DNA from: Kappaphycus alvarezii
Lineage: Eukaryota; Rhodophyta; Florideophyceae; Gigartinales; Solieriaceae
Assembly: GCA_002205965.3 (NCBI GenBank)
Contig: NADL03000569.1
Location: 1-64,000 of the forward strand
Reading direction: 5' to 3'
DNA: 64,000 nucleotides
Part shown: positions 45,663 through 57,193 of the stretch, piece after piece
How the letters are laid out: every line of letters starts with the position of its first letter
Numbering within the stretch: position 1 is the stretch's first letter
The notes under the pieces: generated by a model
Databases searched by the model: none
What the model saw: the letters and a program-made list of their open reading frames with translations, nothing else
Told to the model about the DNA's origin: nothing
Translations under genes and position numbers: made by a program

Positions 45663-46549
45663 ATGTATCGGGCACTCCGGCCTCTTCGTCGCTTCTCACA
45701 GGCGAGGTTTCAATGTAGCGCAGCTGAGAAAACATCGTCCAGCGTTCGTCAGCAAACTGGGGATTCATCGTCAAAACAAATTCCAAACGAGCCCCCTCTC
45801 CAGCCCCCATCCCACACGAAAACCCAAGGTCCAATAACCTGGAGGGCGCTTGCAGTCTTTGGAGCCGCTGGCACAGCTGTATTGGCGTATTACGGTGCTG
45901 AGAAGCAACGTCGAATAGAAGGTATGTAACTAATTTTCACCTCATGACTGCTTCGTCTCTTGATCGGAGTTGCAGATACCATACTCTGACACGTTTTGTT
46001 TTGGCAGAAATTTCGAAACCTCGTACGATTGGACGCGCCGCTATCGGTGGTTCCTTTGAGTTAGTGGACGGTGATGGCAAAGCTTTCACCGAGGAACAGC
46101 TGCTAGGTCGATGGAGCCTGATCTACTTTGGATTTACCATGTGTCCAGACATATGCCCTGCAGAGCTTACCAAAGTCGCAGAGGCTTTGGAAATATTGCA
46201 GAAAAAAGGGCGGCAAGTATCCTCGGAAAAGGGCGCGATTCTACCCGTTTTCATTTCGGTCGACCCTGATCGCGACTCACCAGCGAGAAGTTCAGAGTAT
46301 GCAAAAGAATTTCATCCTGCATTTATCGGGTTGAGTGGGACCGAGGAACAGGTTAAAAGAACCGCAAAAGCTTACCGTGTGTACTACAGCCGAGATGAGT
46401 CGGAGGATGATGACTATCTGGTCGATCATTCGATAATAACCTACTTGATGGATCCATCTGGTGAGTTTAAGGAGTTTTACGGTCAAAACAGTAACGCGCG
46501 TGATATAGCCGCCAGAATAGAGCAGCAGATGCTCTCATGGAAGGGCTAG
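45663..46549 (+). CDS. SCO1: Cytochrome c oxidase assembly protein SCO1
   Basis: Inner-membrane copper chaperone that delivers copper to the CuA site of cytochrome oxidase subunit 2. Two exons: 45,663-45,921 and 46,008-46,549, giving 266 aa. The 86-bp intron starts GTATGT and ends TTTTGGCAG (phase 1), and splicing gives RRIE-E-ISKPRTIG. The N-terminus is a presequence rich in Arg and Ser. One membrane segment, WRALAVFGAAGTAVLAYYGA, spans residues 60-79. The thioredoxin-like domain follows: SLIYFGFTMCPDICP with copper-binding C132 and C136, PVFISVDPDRDSP, and the copper ligand H227 in DYLVDHSIITYLMDPSGEF. Every key residue is present. Convergent with the next gene, 108 bp between stops. Confidence 0.95.
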
Positions 46550-46657
46550 AACAGCGTGGATTTCAGATCGGTCTGCAGAGTTGAACGGGATACACGAGCA
46601 CAGCGACTGATACCCAGGCACCGCAACAAAATTGCCAGCCAGCTTGTGACCATTTGC

Positions 46658-48100
46658 TCAGTCTACATACTTGCCCACCTTTTCTTTGCGACCTAACCGA
46701 CTACTCCTAAAAGAACTATGCTTCTTCATCTGCAGCCCCGTGGCTTCAGACACAGCTGAGTACCCCCCAAACTTGTTGATTGCGTATGACAGATCATTCC
46801 TGCCATGTCTTCTCAGCTGACTCTCCGATGGCATCGTTTGGGATCTCGCTAGATCCGGAAAATGGGCCATCGTAAACGCATGCAGTTCCATCCTTAGACG
46901 CTTTTCGTCCCACCTGTTGGGAGCACCTTGCGACAGCGTGTTTCTTCGCTTCAGGCCCAGCCTCTGGGCTACAGCCGGAAAGCCACCGTGTGCAGGGATC
47001 GCATTGGTCAACGCACTCCAGCCCTCTGTAGTCAATTCATCCCCTGTGGGCATAAAGCCTGGACAGTGCTTTTCGGAGAACGTCAACAAAGCTTTCTTCA
47101 CAACATCAAAGTCCTTCCAATATAAGCTCGTTCTTGCAGCGCGGCGGCACCTGAGATTCATCATGTTAGCGAGGACGCGCACACCGCCATGTCTGCCCGC
47201 AGCCTGGACCAAGTCAGCGCGACCAAACTGATAAAACTGTTTGCGAGTTGGCATGACGCCCTTGACGCCGTACTCTGCAACAAAGGCACTAATTTCCATC
47301 TTTACCCTCTCAATATCATGCCAATACTTTCTGGGCCTTCTGAGAACTTTTTGTCGTCGTTCGGGTGTGGAGGAGGAAATGCTGGCCACTGCACGACGAG
47401 ATTTTCCACCTCTGCCCCATCTGAGGTCCTCTGCAACTTTACGAATGCCACCATGTTTTCCGACTGCAGCGACTAAATCACCTCTGCCTAGCATCTTCAT
47501 CTCGGTGAGTTTGGGAACAATTTTTTTGCCCGGTCTGCCCAATTGACTGTTGACAGCCATCAATTCGGTCTCCAAGTTTGCCAAATCATTCCAATAGCCA
47601 TGGGGCTTCCGGTTCGGTAGGGGTTTATTCTTTTCGCGAGGTTTCTTCTTTCGTCTTTCGACCGGTTGGGTGAACCACGATGTGTGCGGCGGTGCAGGGG
47701 TATCACTCAGGGCAGACGCAAGGAGAGCGTCCCAACTGTGATAAGGTGAGTCATGAAGGTGATGGATGCCGTTGGTGAGGTGTGATGTGGCGTGGACATC
47801 ACGCGGGGATGACATTTTCGGAGTGGAGGGATGGGAACGAGCGCGCTTTGTGGAATGTGGGACGTGGGTATCATGGGGTGGAACATGGAGGCGGGAATGA
47901 CTTCGCGCGGCATGGGTTACTGAGGCGGATGGAAATGTGAGGAGGGGGATGATACAAAGGCCATGGGGATTGGTGATTCGGAAGGTGGCCAGGGAATGGT
48001 GGTCGATGCAGTGCGGGGCGGTCGGAGGCAGGCATTTATGAGGGTACTGGGTAACCACTGGGGCTGCAGGAAAAGACAAAAAAAGATCTCGGGGTGTCAA
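46658..48100 (-). CDS. Four-repeat protein of unknown function
   Basis: 480 codons from 48,100; an internal Met at 47,815 (MSSPRDVHAT) would give 385 aa. The C-terminal 330 residues are four diverged repeats of about 60-75 residues: an opening W or YW with acidic helix (HGYWNDLANLETEL; RKYWHDIERVKMEI; LYWKDFDVVKKAL; NRWDEKRLRMEL), a spacer with MPT/MPS, then a core of the form GRxDLxxAxxxHGGxxxVAxxLGL (LGRGDLVAAVGKHGG; FGRADLVQAAGRHGG; EGWSALTNAIPAHGG; HGRNDLSYAINKFGG). The rest is basic (RRKKKPREKNK). The Ser/His/Pro-rich N-terminus could be an organelle transit peptide if the long start is used. Repeats of this form occur, to my recollection, in plastid-related proteins of plants and algae, but I cannot name the family. 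A nucleic-acid-binding role is a guess from its charge. Confidence 0.8.
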   Translation of the reverse strand: MTPRDLFLSFPAAPVVTQYPHKCLPPTAPHCIDHHSLATFRITNPHGLCIIPLLTFPSASVTHAARSHSRLHVPPHDTHVPHSTKRARSHPSTPKMSSPRDVHATSHLTNGIHHLHDSPYHSWDALLASALSDTPAPPHTSWFTQPVERRKKKPREKNKPLPNRKPHGYWNDLANLETELMAVNSQLGRPGKKIVPKLTEMKMLGRGDLVAAVGKHGGIRKVAEDLRWGRGGKSRRAVASISSSTPERRQKVLRRPRKYWHDIERVKMEISAFVAEYGVKGVMPTRKQFYQFGRADLVQAAGRHGGVRVLANMMNLRCRRAARTSLYWKDFDVVKKALLTFSEKHCPGFMPTGDELTTEGWSALTNAIPAHGGFPAVAQRLGLKRRNTLSQGAPNRWDEKRLRMELHAFTMAHFPDLARSQTMPSESQLRRHGRNDLSYAINKFGGYSAVSEATGLQMKKHSSFRSSRLGRKEKVGKYVD

Positions 48101-48850
48101 TGCAAAGTGAGGTTATTGTAATGACAAGTTTGAACAAGCCGAGGTCAACGCGGGAGGTTGAATTGGTGCCAATCTTTCATTAAAATTAAAATGAATGAAA
48201 ATTGAATTTTACAGTATTGCAGAGATATTGCCGGCGATTTTTAGCACCGTTCTGGCCAATGACAGGGACTTGACAAATGCTCCTCCGCGCATTACAGTGA
48301 TTCTTTACACGAGTCATTCTTTACAGTTGTACACATTTACAGCACAGTCACATGCACTGTACAGTACAGTACGATACTGCACAGCATTAGGCAGTTGTAC
48401 AGTTTCGTACTGTACGGTACATCCATTGGACTGACGTTCATGGCTGCGTCCATTGCAAAGGATACTCTGTTTTCATATTGGAACGCCTTGCATCATGTAC
48501 AGGCTCCGGTTTACGCCTGATGAAAAAGTTGACCAATCTTACGACTGACTCTCGCAGATACGTTACTAACTCAACCCTACTCGCAAAGTATAAAACTTGC
48601 CTAATCACGTCACGCTCTGCTGCACTCGACCTGATTTGCACTGATCCTCACGTGCAAAACCCTTGTTCATCGTCGCAACTTTTCCTCTGCGACAAACCTC
48701 CGCACTGCTTCCAACCTGCCAACCTTGTCAATGCCTGCGTCTATACGTTCCTAGTCAACTTGTCAATACTATCTACACCCCTGTATCGCTCCTCAGCCGG
48801 CGACACATCACAACTCTACTTTCCTACTCTCCCTCAACCCCATCCACAAC
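48101..48850. other. Intergenic region between repeat protein and ankyrin gene
   Basis: Contains CACTGTACAGTACAGTACGATACTGCACAG at about 48,354-48,383 and a further GTACTGTACGGTAC at 48,406-48,419, in the upstream region of the repeat-protein gene. The plus frame 48,478-49,113 partly overlaps the ankyrin gene in antisense and is not called. No gene was recognised. Confidence 0.5.
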
Positions 48851-49694
48851 CTAGCAAACCGCAAAGGCCGCCGCTTCATTCACGATTCCTGCCAGCTCCG
48901 ACGGCCACATCGCCCCAAATCGATCAATCCTGCCCATCAGCTCGGCCACCTCTTGGCATTCACCTTTGGCCGCCTCATCCATCGGTGACACCCCCCACCG
49001 ATCCTTTTTCTGCACATCTGCTCCGGCCTCCAATAAATAACTCACCATTGCCAAATCTCGTCGCACCACCGCAATATGCAATGGCGTTCGTCCGTCCGCA
49101 TTCGCAAAGTTGACTGCACGCACGCATTCGCACACATTTCCAAACTGCATGAGTAAAACATTCGCATTCTTCACCAAACAAACTTGTGTGAGACGTGGAG
49201 AGCTGCAACTTACCACTGGCGCCAAAATGCCTGACAATCTGTTTCGCCGCAGTCAGATTCCCGTTCACCACAACAGTCATCAAGTCCCTGCCCAGCGCAT
49301 ACTTTGGATCGACATCGGTAGGTTGGATTCTGCCTGGAAATCCAGTGCAAAAATCCCCTAATACACGTAAGGTTTCCACACGTCCATGACGGATTGCCTC
49401 TCTCACACAGGACACACCTAGGCGATCGGTCATCGCCGGATCGGCTCCAGCCAGTAGCAGCTCCTTGGCAATGGCGGGTAACCCCTCGGCACAAGCAACA
49501 TGAAGGGGGCGGCGGCCGTCGTACAAAGAGAAATTAGCAAGTTTCGGACGAAGCGATGAAGGACTTGCGGTTAGAATTGCGCGAAGCGTGGATATGTCTT
49601 GCTTGGCGATGGCAGCCATTACGGAAAAGCCTAGGGACGTTATGTCCGGCGAAAAGGAGGATGAGGAGCTTGAGTTTGGAAGTGGCATGGTCAA
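48851..49694 (-). CDS. Ankyrin-repeat protein
   Basis: Two exons on the minus strand: 49,694-49,214 and 49,113-48,851, giving 247 aa. The 100-bp intron begins GTAAGTTGC and ends GTGCAG, phase 1, joining HFGAS to VNFANADG. An alternative AG 31 bp upstream of the chosen acceptor would break the repeat. The N-terminus is Ser-rich. Ankyrin repeats: DGRRPLHVACAEGLPAIAKELLLAGADP, DRLGVSCVREAIRHGRVETLRVL, GRDLMTVVVNGNLTAAKQIVRH and DGRTPLHIAVVRRDLAMVSYLLEAGADV, followed by DRWGVSPMDEAAK and a short C-terminal tail. No enzyme domain is attached. Ankyrin repeats mediate protein binding, and the partner cannot be told from sequence. A TGTACAGTA motif lies about 135 bp upstream. Confidence 0.82.
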
Positions 49695-52665
49695 CGGGTG
49701 TGGTGCTGAGTGTGCGAATCAGTTCGAGTGGAGAGGGGGGGGTTGGGTCTTTTGAGAGGGATTGACGAGTTAGATTGTCGAGGGAAAGTATCGCAGAGCG
49801 AGTGGAAGACGACGAAAGTAACTGTACAGTAACTAATTTTTATGATTGAGTGACCACGTCGACGCAACCTGCCGAGTGTGCTCAAAGAATGGACAAGAAA
49901 TGCTGCCAAGTTTCGTTTCAACCTATGAAATTGGTGTTCGGGGGTTGGTAGAAATTCGGCAGATTTCTGCTACCGCAAATGCAGCAAGGTCATTGGCGGA
50001 AGTGTACGACGTGGTACACGTGGCGCATCCTGGGCATCCTGAGCAGCTGCTACCAGCACTGAATTGTGGCAATAAGCCCAGGATCGTTTATAAAAATGCG
50101 AAGGTGTACTCCTCACGTGACATGCCGCTCGCCACTGGTACACCCAACAACTCGCTTTGTTTTGGATTTTTGAATCAAAATTCCAAAATTCTTCGAATTT
50201 ACAAACAAGAGTAACGTACTTTACTGTACTGTACTGTACACCCTCGACAGTACTGTACAACAGCGTGCAGTGCAGGACTGCAGTACACAAAATGCTAAAG
50301 GCAGTGATGCACACGCTGACAAGTGGCAAATATTGTCAACAGTAACCTAACAAACCCACGCTGCAACCTTGCAGTCAGTACAGTTCTGCTCTTGCCGCCG
50401 GGTACCCTGTACAGGACTGTACTGTACTGTAGATTACTACTCAGCATGTTGGATAAACTCTATACCACCGCACAACTTTACATTAAAATGTCACCATTCC
50501 TCCCCTCAATTATGCTGCAGGATTGCTGCGACGCAACCGCCCAGAATAGACTTGCACTGCTCTTATCGCGACTTTCAACAGCCTTTATCACATGGATTCC
50601 AGCACATGAAACAGAGAGGGAGGCAGCCGGGGCGCTGCTAAAGGAACAGTAGAGACGATGGTAATGGGGTTTTAGAAAGTTGGGGGCAGAGGGTGTATGG
50701 AGCGTACCTGGATTCCCAGAAGAATCGTGATGAGACCCCTTTATGTAGATGGTATGGTAGCTCTACTCTAGAAATTCTACACTTTCTTACCTCACTAGAA
50801 CTTACTAGAAAGTAGAGGTGTAATTATAAAATTGTTCTATCTAGAATATAACTACGTAAATAAAACAATGACGTGGCGCTCCACGTCAACTAAAAACATT
50901 GAAGTAAAATCAAACTTCTAAATTCATTCAAGACGATATAGTTTCTCTATTACTCCACTGTGTAATAAAGAATTGAAATAGCGACAGCAAACAAGTCTCT
51001 ATTACACATTGGTGTTACAGAGACATTATTAAAACACACGAGTGGCGTTTATTTCACAGTCACAGAAAAGAATACGTTTTATTTTCAGCAAAGGCGCCTA
51101 GGCATGGTCAAAGAACGTAAATAGCTAGCTACTTAGGCAGGCGTCCAACACAGCCTGTCTACTCGGGCAGCCGAAGGCCTTGAGACGGCTTTTTAGGGTA
51201 ATTTCAAAAGTGTTACTGGGCACCCTGTAGGACATTACGTGCCACAACAGACCATATCTTTCAAATATTCAATCAAACCACTTTTCTCCCCCCCTAAGAA
51301 GCCTGTTACTGCGAAATATGTCCTTGCAGAACATTCTTGTTCCTTTCATCCAGACATTCATTCTTGACTTCTACTACGTGAAACTAATCGCCCTACCATT
51401 TTTCAACAAAAATAAATCTTAAAGATACATTCATCCATGAATCTAAACTCACTGGAGGACTGCATTTTCTATTTTGTCTTTTCAGATTTGATCTTTTTTT
51501 AGAAGAACAGTTTCGACTTATGACTCGCTTTGTACTCCAAACTCAATTCCAATTCTGTATCAAGCGCTTTTTTATTGCCCGGCCGCCACACTATCTCTTT
51601 TATTCTATTTCGCCCAATACTGTGAAACTTTTCAAAGACATATTTTAATTAAAGTTCGATCGCAACGCCAATGAAACAATAGAACTTACATCAACCAATT
51701 GATAGGTTCATCCACTTTGTACTAAACATGACCAATCTTGGACCGTCCCTCCACATCGCGTCAGACCAACCAGAGCCCGATATTTCATTGTATTCTTGGC
51801 TTTGAAGGCCAATAAGCAGACTGAATACGAGAGATAATCGAGAAAAAATCACCGGCGACATGTTTGGGAGTGGATCTGTCGTCGACTACTGGGAAACGAA
51901 GAGAAATTAGAGGAGAAAGAAGGAACAGAAGAGGCATAGAAGCTGAAAAAGACTGCTTTGGATGTATAGGAATCGGGAAATAAAAAGGTATTGGTATATC
52001 CATGGGAGTTACTAGTTTTTAACAGTGGGTATGTTTCTTTGGAGATCAGAGGAGAGAATGAGGGTGAATTAATAATATTGGACTCTTTTCTGTAAATCGG
52101 GCGGAGTTTGAAAGTATCCAGAAGGGATTGGAGAAATGTGATATGTCTGAAGAGAATTCATTATATTCTAGGCCATTAAAAAGAAACTTTATGCACTAAA
52201 TTAGAGGTATGGATGATTTCCAGGTATATTTTGGGCTATGATCTCGACGATAGCTATTTTGAGGATTAAATATAGATATTTATCCAGATAGTATATACTG
52301 TTAGTCTTCCTCGTCTACAAGAATGCATTTAATGCATTTAATGGTATTTAGTATGCGTGTCTGAGAATTTAGGGCTAGCAAAAAATTCTGCAAAAGCTGA
52401 GTGAACGTCCGTTTCCCGGGAATGCTAGTTTAGTGATCAAAAAAGGACGAACAAAGGCTGGAAATTCGGTGAAATTAATCAAATTTGGAAACCCAATTTT
52501 TCCAAAATAACTCCATACATTCAGAATTGCTAATTTTTTTCTTGGAACAGAATCTCGCACTTAACTGCCCATACTCTACTTCCTGCACACAGAAAACTAG
52601 TACATGACTCCAATTTCCTTAGTTTCAAGTTCGTGAGATAGAGGATTACAAACCGCACAAATAAA
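49695..52665. other. Gene-poor stretch with TACTGTAC tracts, then AT-rich sequence
   Basis: 49,820-50,430 contains several CAGTAC/GTACTG tracts (near 50,222-50,260 and 50,410-50,432). The plus frame 49,846-50,214 (122 codons) is the longest but matches nothing I know. From about 50,700 the sequence is AT-rich. 51,160-51,280 resembles 43,500-43,600 inside mariner element 2, so part of this stretch is a dispersed repeat. No gene called. Confidence 0.5.
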
Positions 52666-55600
52666 ATGGATGGTGAATTATGTGGTATCCTCAGGCTACC
52701 CATAGTAGCGATCTGGTTTTACACGATCACTTCTCCCACAACTACTCCCCGCCGACACTTTCACACTGCCACAACATGTTGCCATCACATGCACTCCATT
52801 CTTTTCGCCATCCATCCCCCCCCCGTGCGCCATATTGCATACAATTCACCCCAACACACCCCACGATGCACCGTTGTTTCCAAATCACCCTTCCACTTCC
52901 CTCATTCCGTACTGCTGCTTCCCCGACTTTTCTTTCTTCGCACGCACCATCCCCGCCATCCAGAGGCACCAGAGACGTTGCCCCCATCGTTTCACCCCCA
53001 CCAAACGCCTCCTCTCCCCCGGAAACGGCCTCACTCACTTCCCCCACCCACTAAGCGCCACAAGTCCACCTCACAACTTCCCCTTCCAAACCCCTCCAAC
53101 ATACCCTCCGAAAACGCCCCCCTCGCCAACTAGGACTCCTATCACCAAGAAAAGTTCGCCCTTTCCCTACGAGCCGAAGACGCCTTGAACATCGTCAACA
53201 GCTCTACCCCCTTCATCTCCTCCGCCGCTTCCCTCACCCCATCCACCCTCCCCCATCTCGAACAGCTCGTCCACTACATCTCATCCATTTCCTCCAACCT
53301 TGGCCTCCGCAAATCAGACGAGCTCATCTCCCTCCTCACTCACCCCGCCTTCTCCAAGTCCTTCCAGAATTTCGTCTCTTCCGCAAAACAGTGCCTCGAT
53401 CTCCATAAGAGCCTCTTCAAACAACGAGTCAGCTCCACCGGCTTCTACCCCCGCTCCATCAAAGACACCGAATACCGCTTCTCCGCCACCCTCTTCCAGA
53501 AAAAAGCAACAGATGTCCTCAAACAACAACTGGCACTCGCCCAATTCAACAACACTTTCTCTCACCCCGTCTCCGACCAAAAAGCCTCTGAATCCCCCAC
53601 TTTCCTTCACCTTATGGCAGCCAACCTCGGAAACAAGAAGTCACTGCCATCAAGGCCGCTATCATGCAGTCCTCCGAACAACACATCGTCTGGCACAACC
53701 TTCTCACCACAGGAATCGACTCCTTCATCGGCCTCGTCCAGCTTTACTCCGACAAGACCTCCATCTCCCTCAAAAGCTCCTCCATCACATCATATCCGCC
53801 CCACCTCACCCTCCTCAACCTCTCCGACTCCTTCCGCCGCAAATGCATCTCCGACAACCTCGCCCTCGTCGGCTACATCCCTATTTTCTTCCAACTCACC
53901 TCATTCTCCTTAGATGTGACCACATCCCTCAGACCTCCTTAGGCATCTTCCACGAAACAAAAATGGAACTCACTCAGCTCGCACTCTCCAACCTCCTCCA
54001 GCCCATCCTCGCCTTCGGTCTCCAGGGCTTCCCCTTCCGCGACACTCATAGAGTCCTCTGACAATGTCACCCAGTCATCGCCAGCTACTGCGCTGACATC
54101 CCAGAGGCAAAGGACATCCTTGAAATCTCCCATGAAACCGGCCCACAGAACACCTAGCACAGATGCACAGTCAGTCGCTCCGACCTCCACCTCCATTCTC
54201 CCAACTCCCCTCTTCGCACACAGCAGCAGACCCTCACCGCACGGCAAACACACTCTGCTCTCCTCCGTGACTCGGAGCAGGCTTTCCTTGCACGACTGCC
54301 CAGAGTCGCCCGCACCAAGAAGAAACACGTTCTCCATGTACTCCAGCCCGTCTCTCTTGCGAAGTATTCTTCGCTCTTCGAGACTTATCCCCTCCTCAAC
54401 ATCACCCCACTCCTCTCCCCTTACAACGTCTTCGCCTCAGAACTCCTGCACAACTTCCATCTTGGCGTCTCCAAGCTTATCAAGATCGCGGCCATCAAAC
54501 GTCTCAGGTCGGAAGATCTCTTCACCACTGTCGGCACCTCTCACTCCCGTCGCACACTCATATCCGTCCGCACCTCCATCCTCAAGAACTCAAACACCAT
54601 CCTCGCAGCCATCGAGAGACAATCCCCGCAACCGGCCTTCACATCGACATCTCCACTTCCGACAACGCCCAGACACTCAACGGCTTCATCAACCACGACG
54701 GCATACGCAGAATGCTCGAATCAAAAGACTACCGCGCCCTCGACATGATCTTCCCCTTCATCGGTGCCTTCCTTGACCTTTGTTGCGACGAGTCGATTCA
54801 GCTCCCATCAGTTCCATCTTCACCACGTACACAGATCTCATCTTCATGACCCTCCGATACAACTCCTTCACCTAGTGGGCATTAGAACGCCTCTCCACAC
54901 TCTAGAACCATATACACTCCTTCCTTCAAGCAAACAGCAGTTTCCATCTTGGGCCCCTACCACCCCTCAAACCTAGGCACCCTCAAGGTCCACCTCCTCC
55001 ACCACATCGTCTACGACATTCGCCGCTTCGGAGGACTCCAGTTTAATGACGCAGGCGTATACGAGCACGCCCATATCCTGTTCAAGACACACTACCGAAA
55101 AACTTCCAAGCGAAAATCTACTGCACACGACGAAACTATCAAAGCCATCGACCGCTCCAACCCCCACCCCCACAACTGGAACCCCATACGCCCCATTTCC
55201 TTCCTCCATCTTCTCCTCCTCTTTCACTTCTCCCATCCCTACACTCCAACCGGGCGTCGTTCTTGATGGAAAACAACCCCTCTTCTCCGACCTCACCACC
55301 ACTGACAGGTACATTCGCTCCCAACCTTGCTCCGAACCCAGCTCCCTTCAAGATCTCTTCTCCTCAGACACCCTCTCCATTATTTCCCATATCTGCATAC
55401 AGTCCCGCCCCACCTCCGTCATATCCGCGTCACATTCGTCAACTCCGCCTACATCGTCGGTGGTCACATCCCCACCCTCCACAACTACCCCTCGCAACGA
55501 AATCGCCGTCAAGGATCCCCGTATCCTCTCCTTCAACGAATCTTCTTATCTACCTCCTTCTCCCCTTCCAAGGTTCTCTAATGTTCTCATCGCCGGGTCC

Positions 55601-56032
55601 AGCACTTCGAACTCCCGTCCATTCGCCTGGGTTTCCAAACTTATTTCCTTCGTCGGTTTCCAGGAACAGTCTTCCACCATGCCCATATTCGACCCAAAGG
55701 AATTCGTCTTCTTTCAGTTCCTCGAAGTCGTCCCTCCACAGCACAATGTCAATCACATCCTCAACTGCATATCCCTCAGATGGACAACCGATGATGAGCA
55801 CAACTACAACAAAAACCCAGTCCCCATCTCCACACACTCCCATTCGGACATCTTCTCCCACTGGTTCGGCCTCGTCCGGCCCTCCCACATCCTCGGATTC
55901 GTTCATGTCATCCTCCAAAACTGCCCCTCTTCCCCATTTGCTCCACGACTCCACTGGCGCTTCCACAGATTCTGCCTCCATCGATTCTACCGCGACCCGA
56001 CAGAGAAGCCACATTTACCCAGCAATAAATAA
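52666..56032 (+). mobile_element. Broken Plavaka/Tnp2-like DNA transposase
   Basis: About 3.4 kb of plus-strand coding pieces in alternating frames that together follow a large Tnp2/Plavaka-like transposase. In order: a Pro/Lys-rich N-terminus (to 53,133); GFYPRSIKDTEYRF and a helical region (53,185-53,640); IFHETKMELTQLALSNLLQPILAFGL (about 53,950); CHPVIASYCADIPEAKDI near 54,065 with HRCTVSRSDL after it, the Cys-bearing region; FASELLHNFHLGVSK near 54,430; LHHIVYDIRRFGGLQFNDAGVYEHAHI near 55,005; and a C-terminal module with TDDEHNYNK, HWFGLVRPSHILGFVHVILQNC (to 56,032). At least five frame changes and internal stops. TIRs were not found. Placing it between Plavaka and other Tnp2/KDZ-like families is uncertain. 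Confidence 0.65.
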
Positions 56033-57193
56033 CACCCATGTTAACTCCTCATCTCGCTCCACCACCCCCTCCACATCACCCCTCCTCAATCGCCTCTCTT
56101 CTTCACGCCTTCCCCTCAGCCGCTCGAACCACTCCTCCTCCTCCAAGCGTCGTCGGCACGACGCGATAAAGCAACCCAAAACAGCCCAAGCCTTGACGTC
56201 ATCTTCTCCAAGAAGTACTCCTCTCTCACCGCTAAGTACAGCTTCTCCATAGACGGTATCCATAACGCAACAGTCGCTACCCTATCCAAGTTCCCAGACA
56301 CTTCTCTCCGATCTCCCCATACGCATCATAATTATCAAACTACAGAGCATGCGCATCCTTCACCGCTTCCCACGCTACCATGCATATACCATCCACTGCA
56401 CTTAGTAGATACTTGCCATACAACGTCGAAAACAACAGTTGCCTTTGCCCGCCCCGTCCCACCCAGTACCCATCGCCCTCACCACACAAGCAATCCAAGC
56501 ATCAAGTCGCGCAGGAGCGTCACAGTCCCATATAAATAGTGCTTCTCCCCGTTGATCTCCGTCTACACTCGATAACCAATGGACTCCTCCAGCACCCATC
56601 ACCTCCACTGCCAAAGCCACTTCTCTCAGTTCGGCGTCGGTGTAGCTGCCATGCTTCGGTCCTAGAAGGATGGAGAACAGCCTCGCAGCCTCTGGCAGTA
56701 TCGTTTGACCCTGCATGGCGAAATCGACGAAATGAGTATGGCAAAATTTCCTCGGGTTGATCTAGTCCTGCCTGGTTTCAGCGTATCCGTCGCGGAGGCA
56801 AGATAAAAGTGAACGAGCTATCGCCTGTTGCGTACATCTTACGCGATTCGATAGACACCTGTGCAGTAGTCCGACCGCCGAAGCTGCAGCTCGACGATTC
56901 GCCTCAGTCCAATTTATGGTGCAATGGAGCAGTAGGTTGCTATTTTACGTGACGATGTGAAATTGAACGCAAACGTTCGGAGATGGTGGTGCGTTACTCG
57001 CGTATACGCGGAATGGTCGTGTTGGTGATGGAGTGTGCAACACACGATATGAAGGAGATGGAACGGAGAGGGAACTGATTTTAAGGGATGAAGAATGTTT
57101 CAGAGGTTTCACCTCCTAAAAGGGGACGTACATCACGGCGAGGAGGATTTGGGCGGTATCGGAGACGGTGACGACATTCGCTTTATGGACGAT
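56033..57193. other. No recognisable gene
   Basis: Continues with Ser/Pro-rich frames (to about 56,260) that may be the worn tail of the transposon. The minus frames 56,402-56,716 and 56,520-56,744 overlap one another; one contains ARLFSILLGPKHGSYTDAELREVALAVEVMG, which looks protein-like but which I do not recognise. A decayed gene is possible. Confidence 0.4.

Noticed and set aside
48478-49113. A 211-codon plus frame
   Set aside because: Its right half is antisense to ankyrin repeats and its Pro/Ser-rich composition is a shadow signature.
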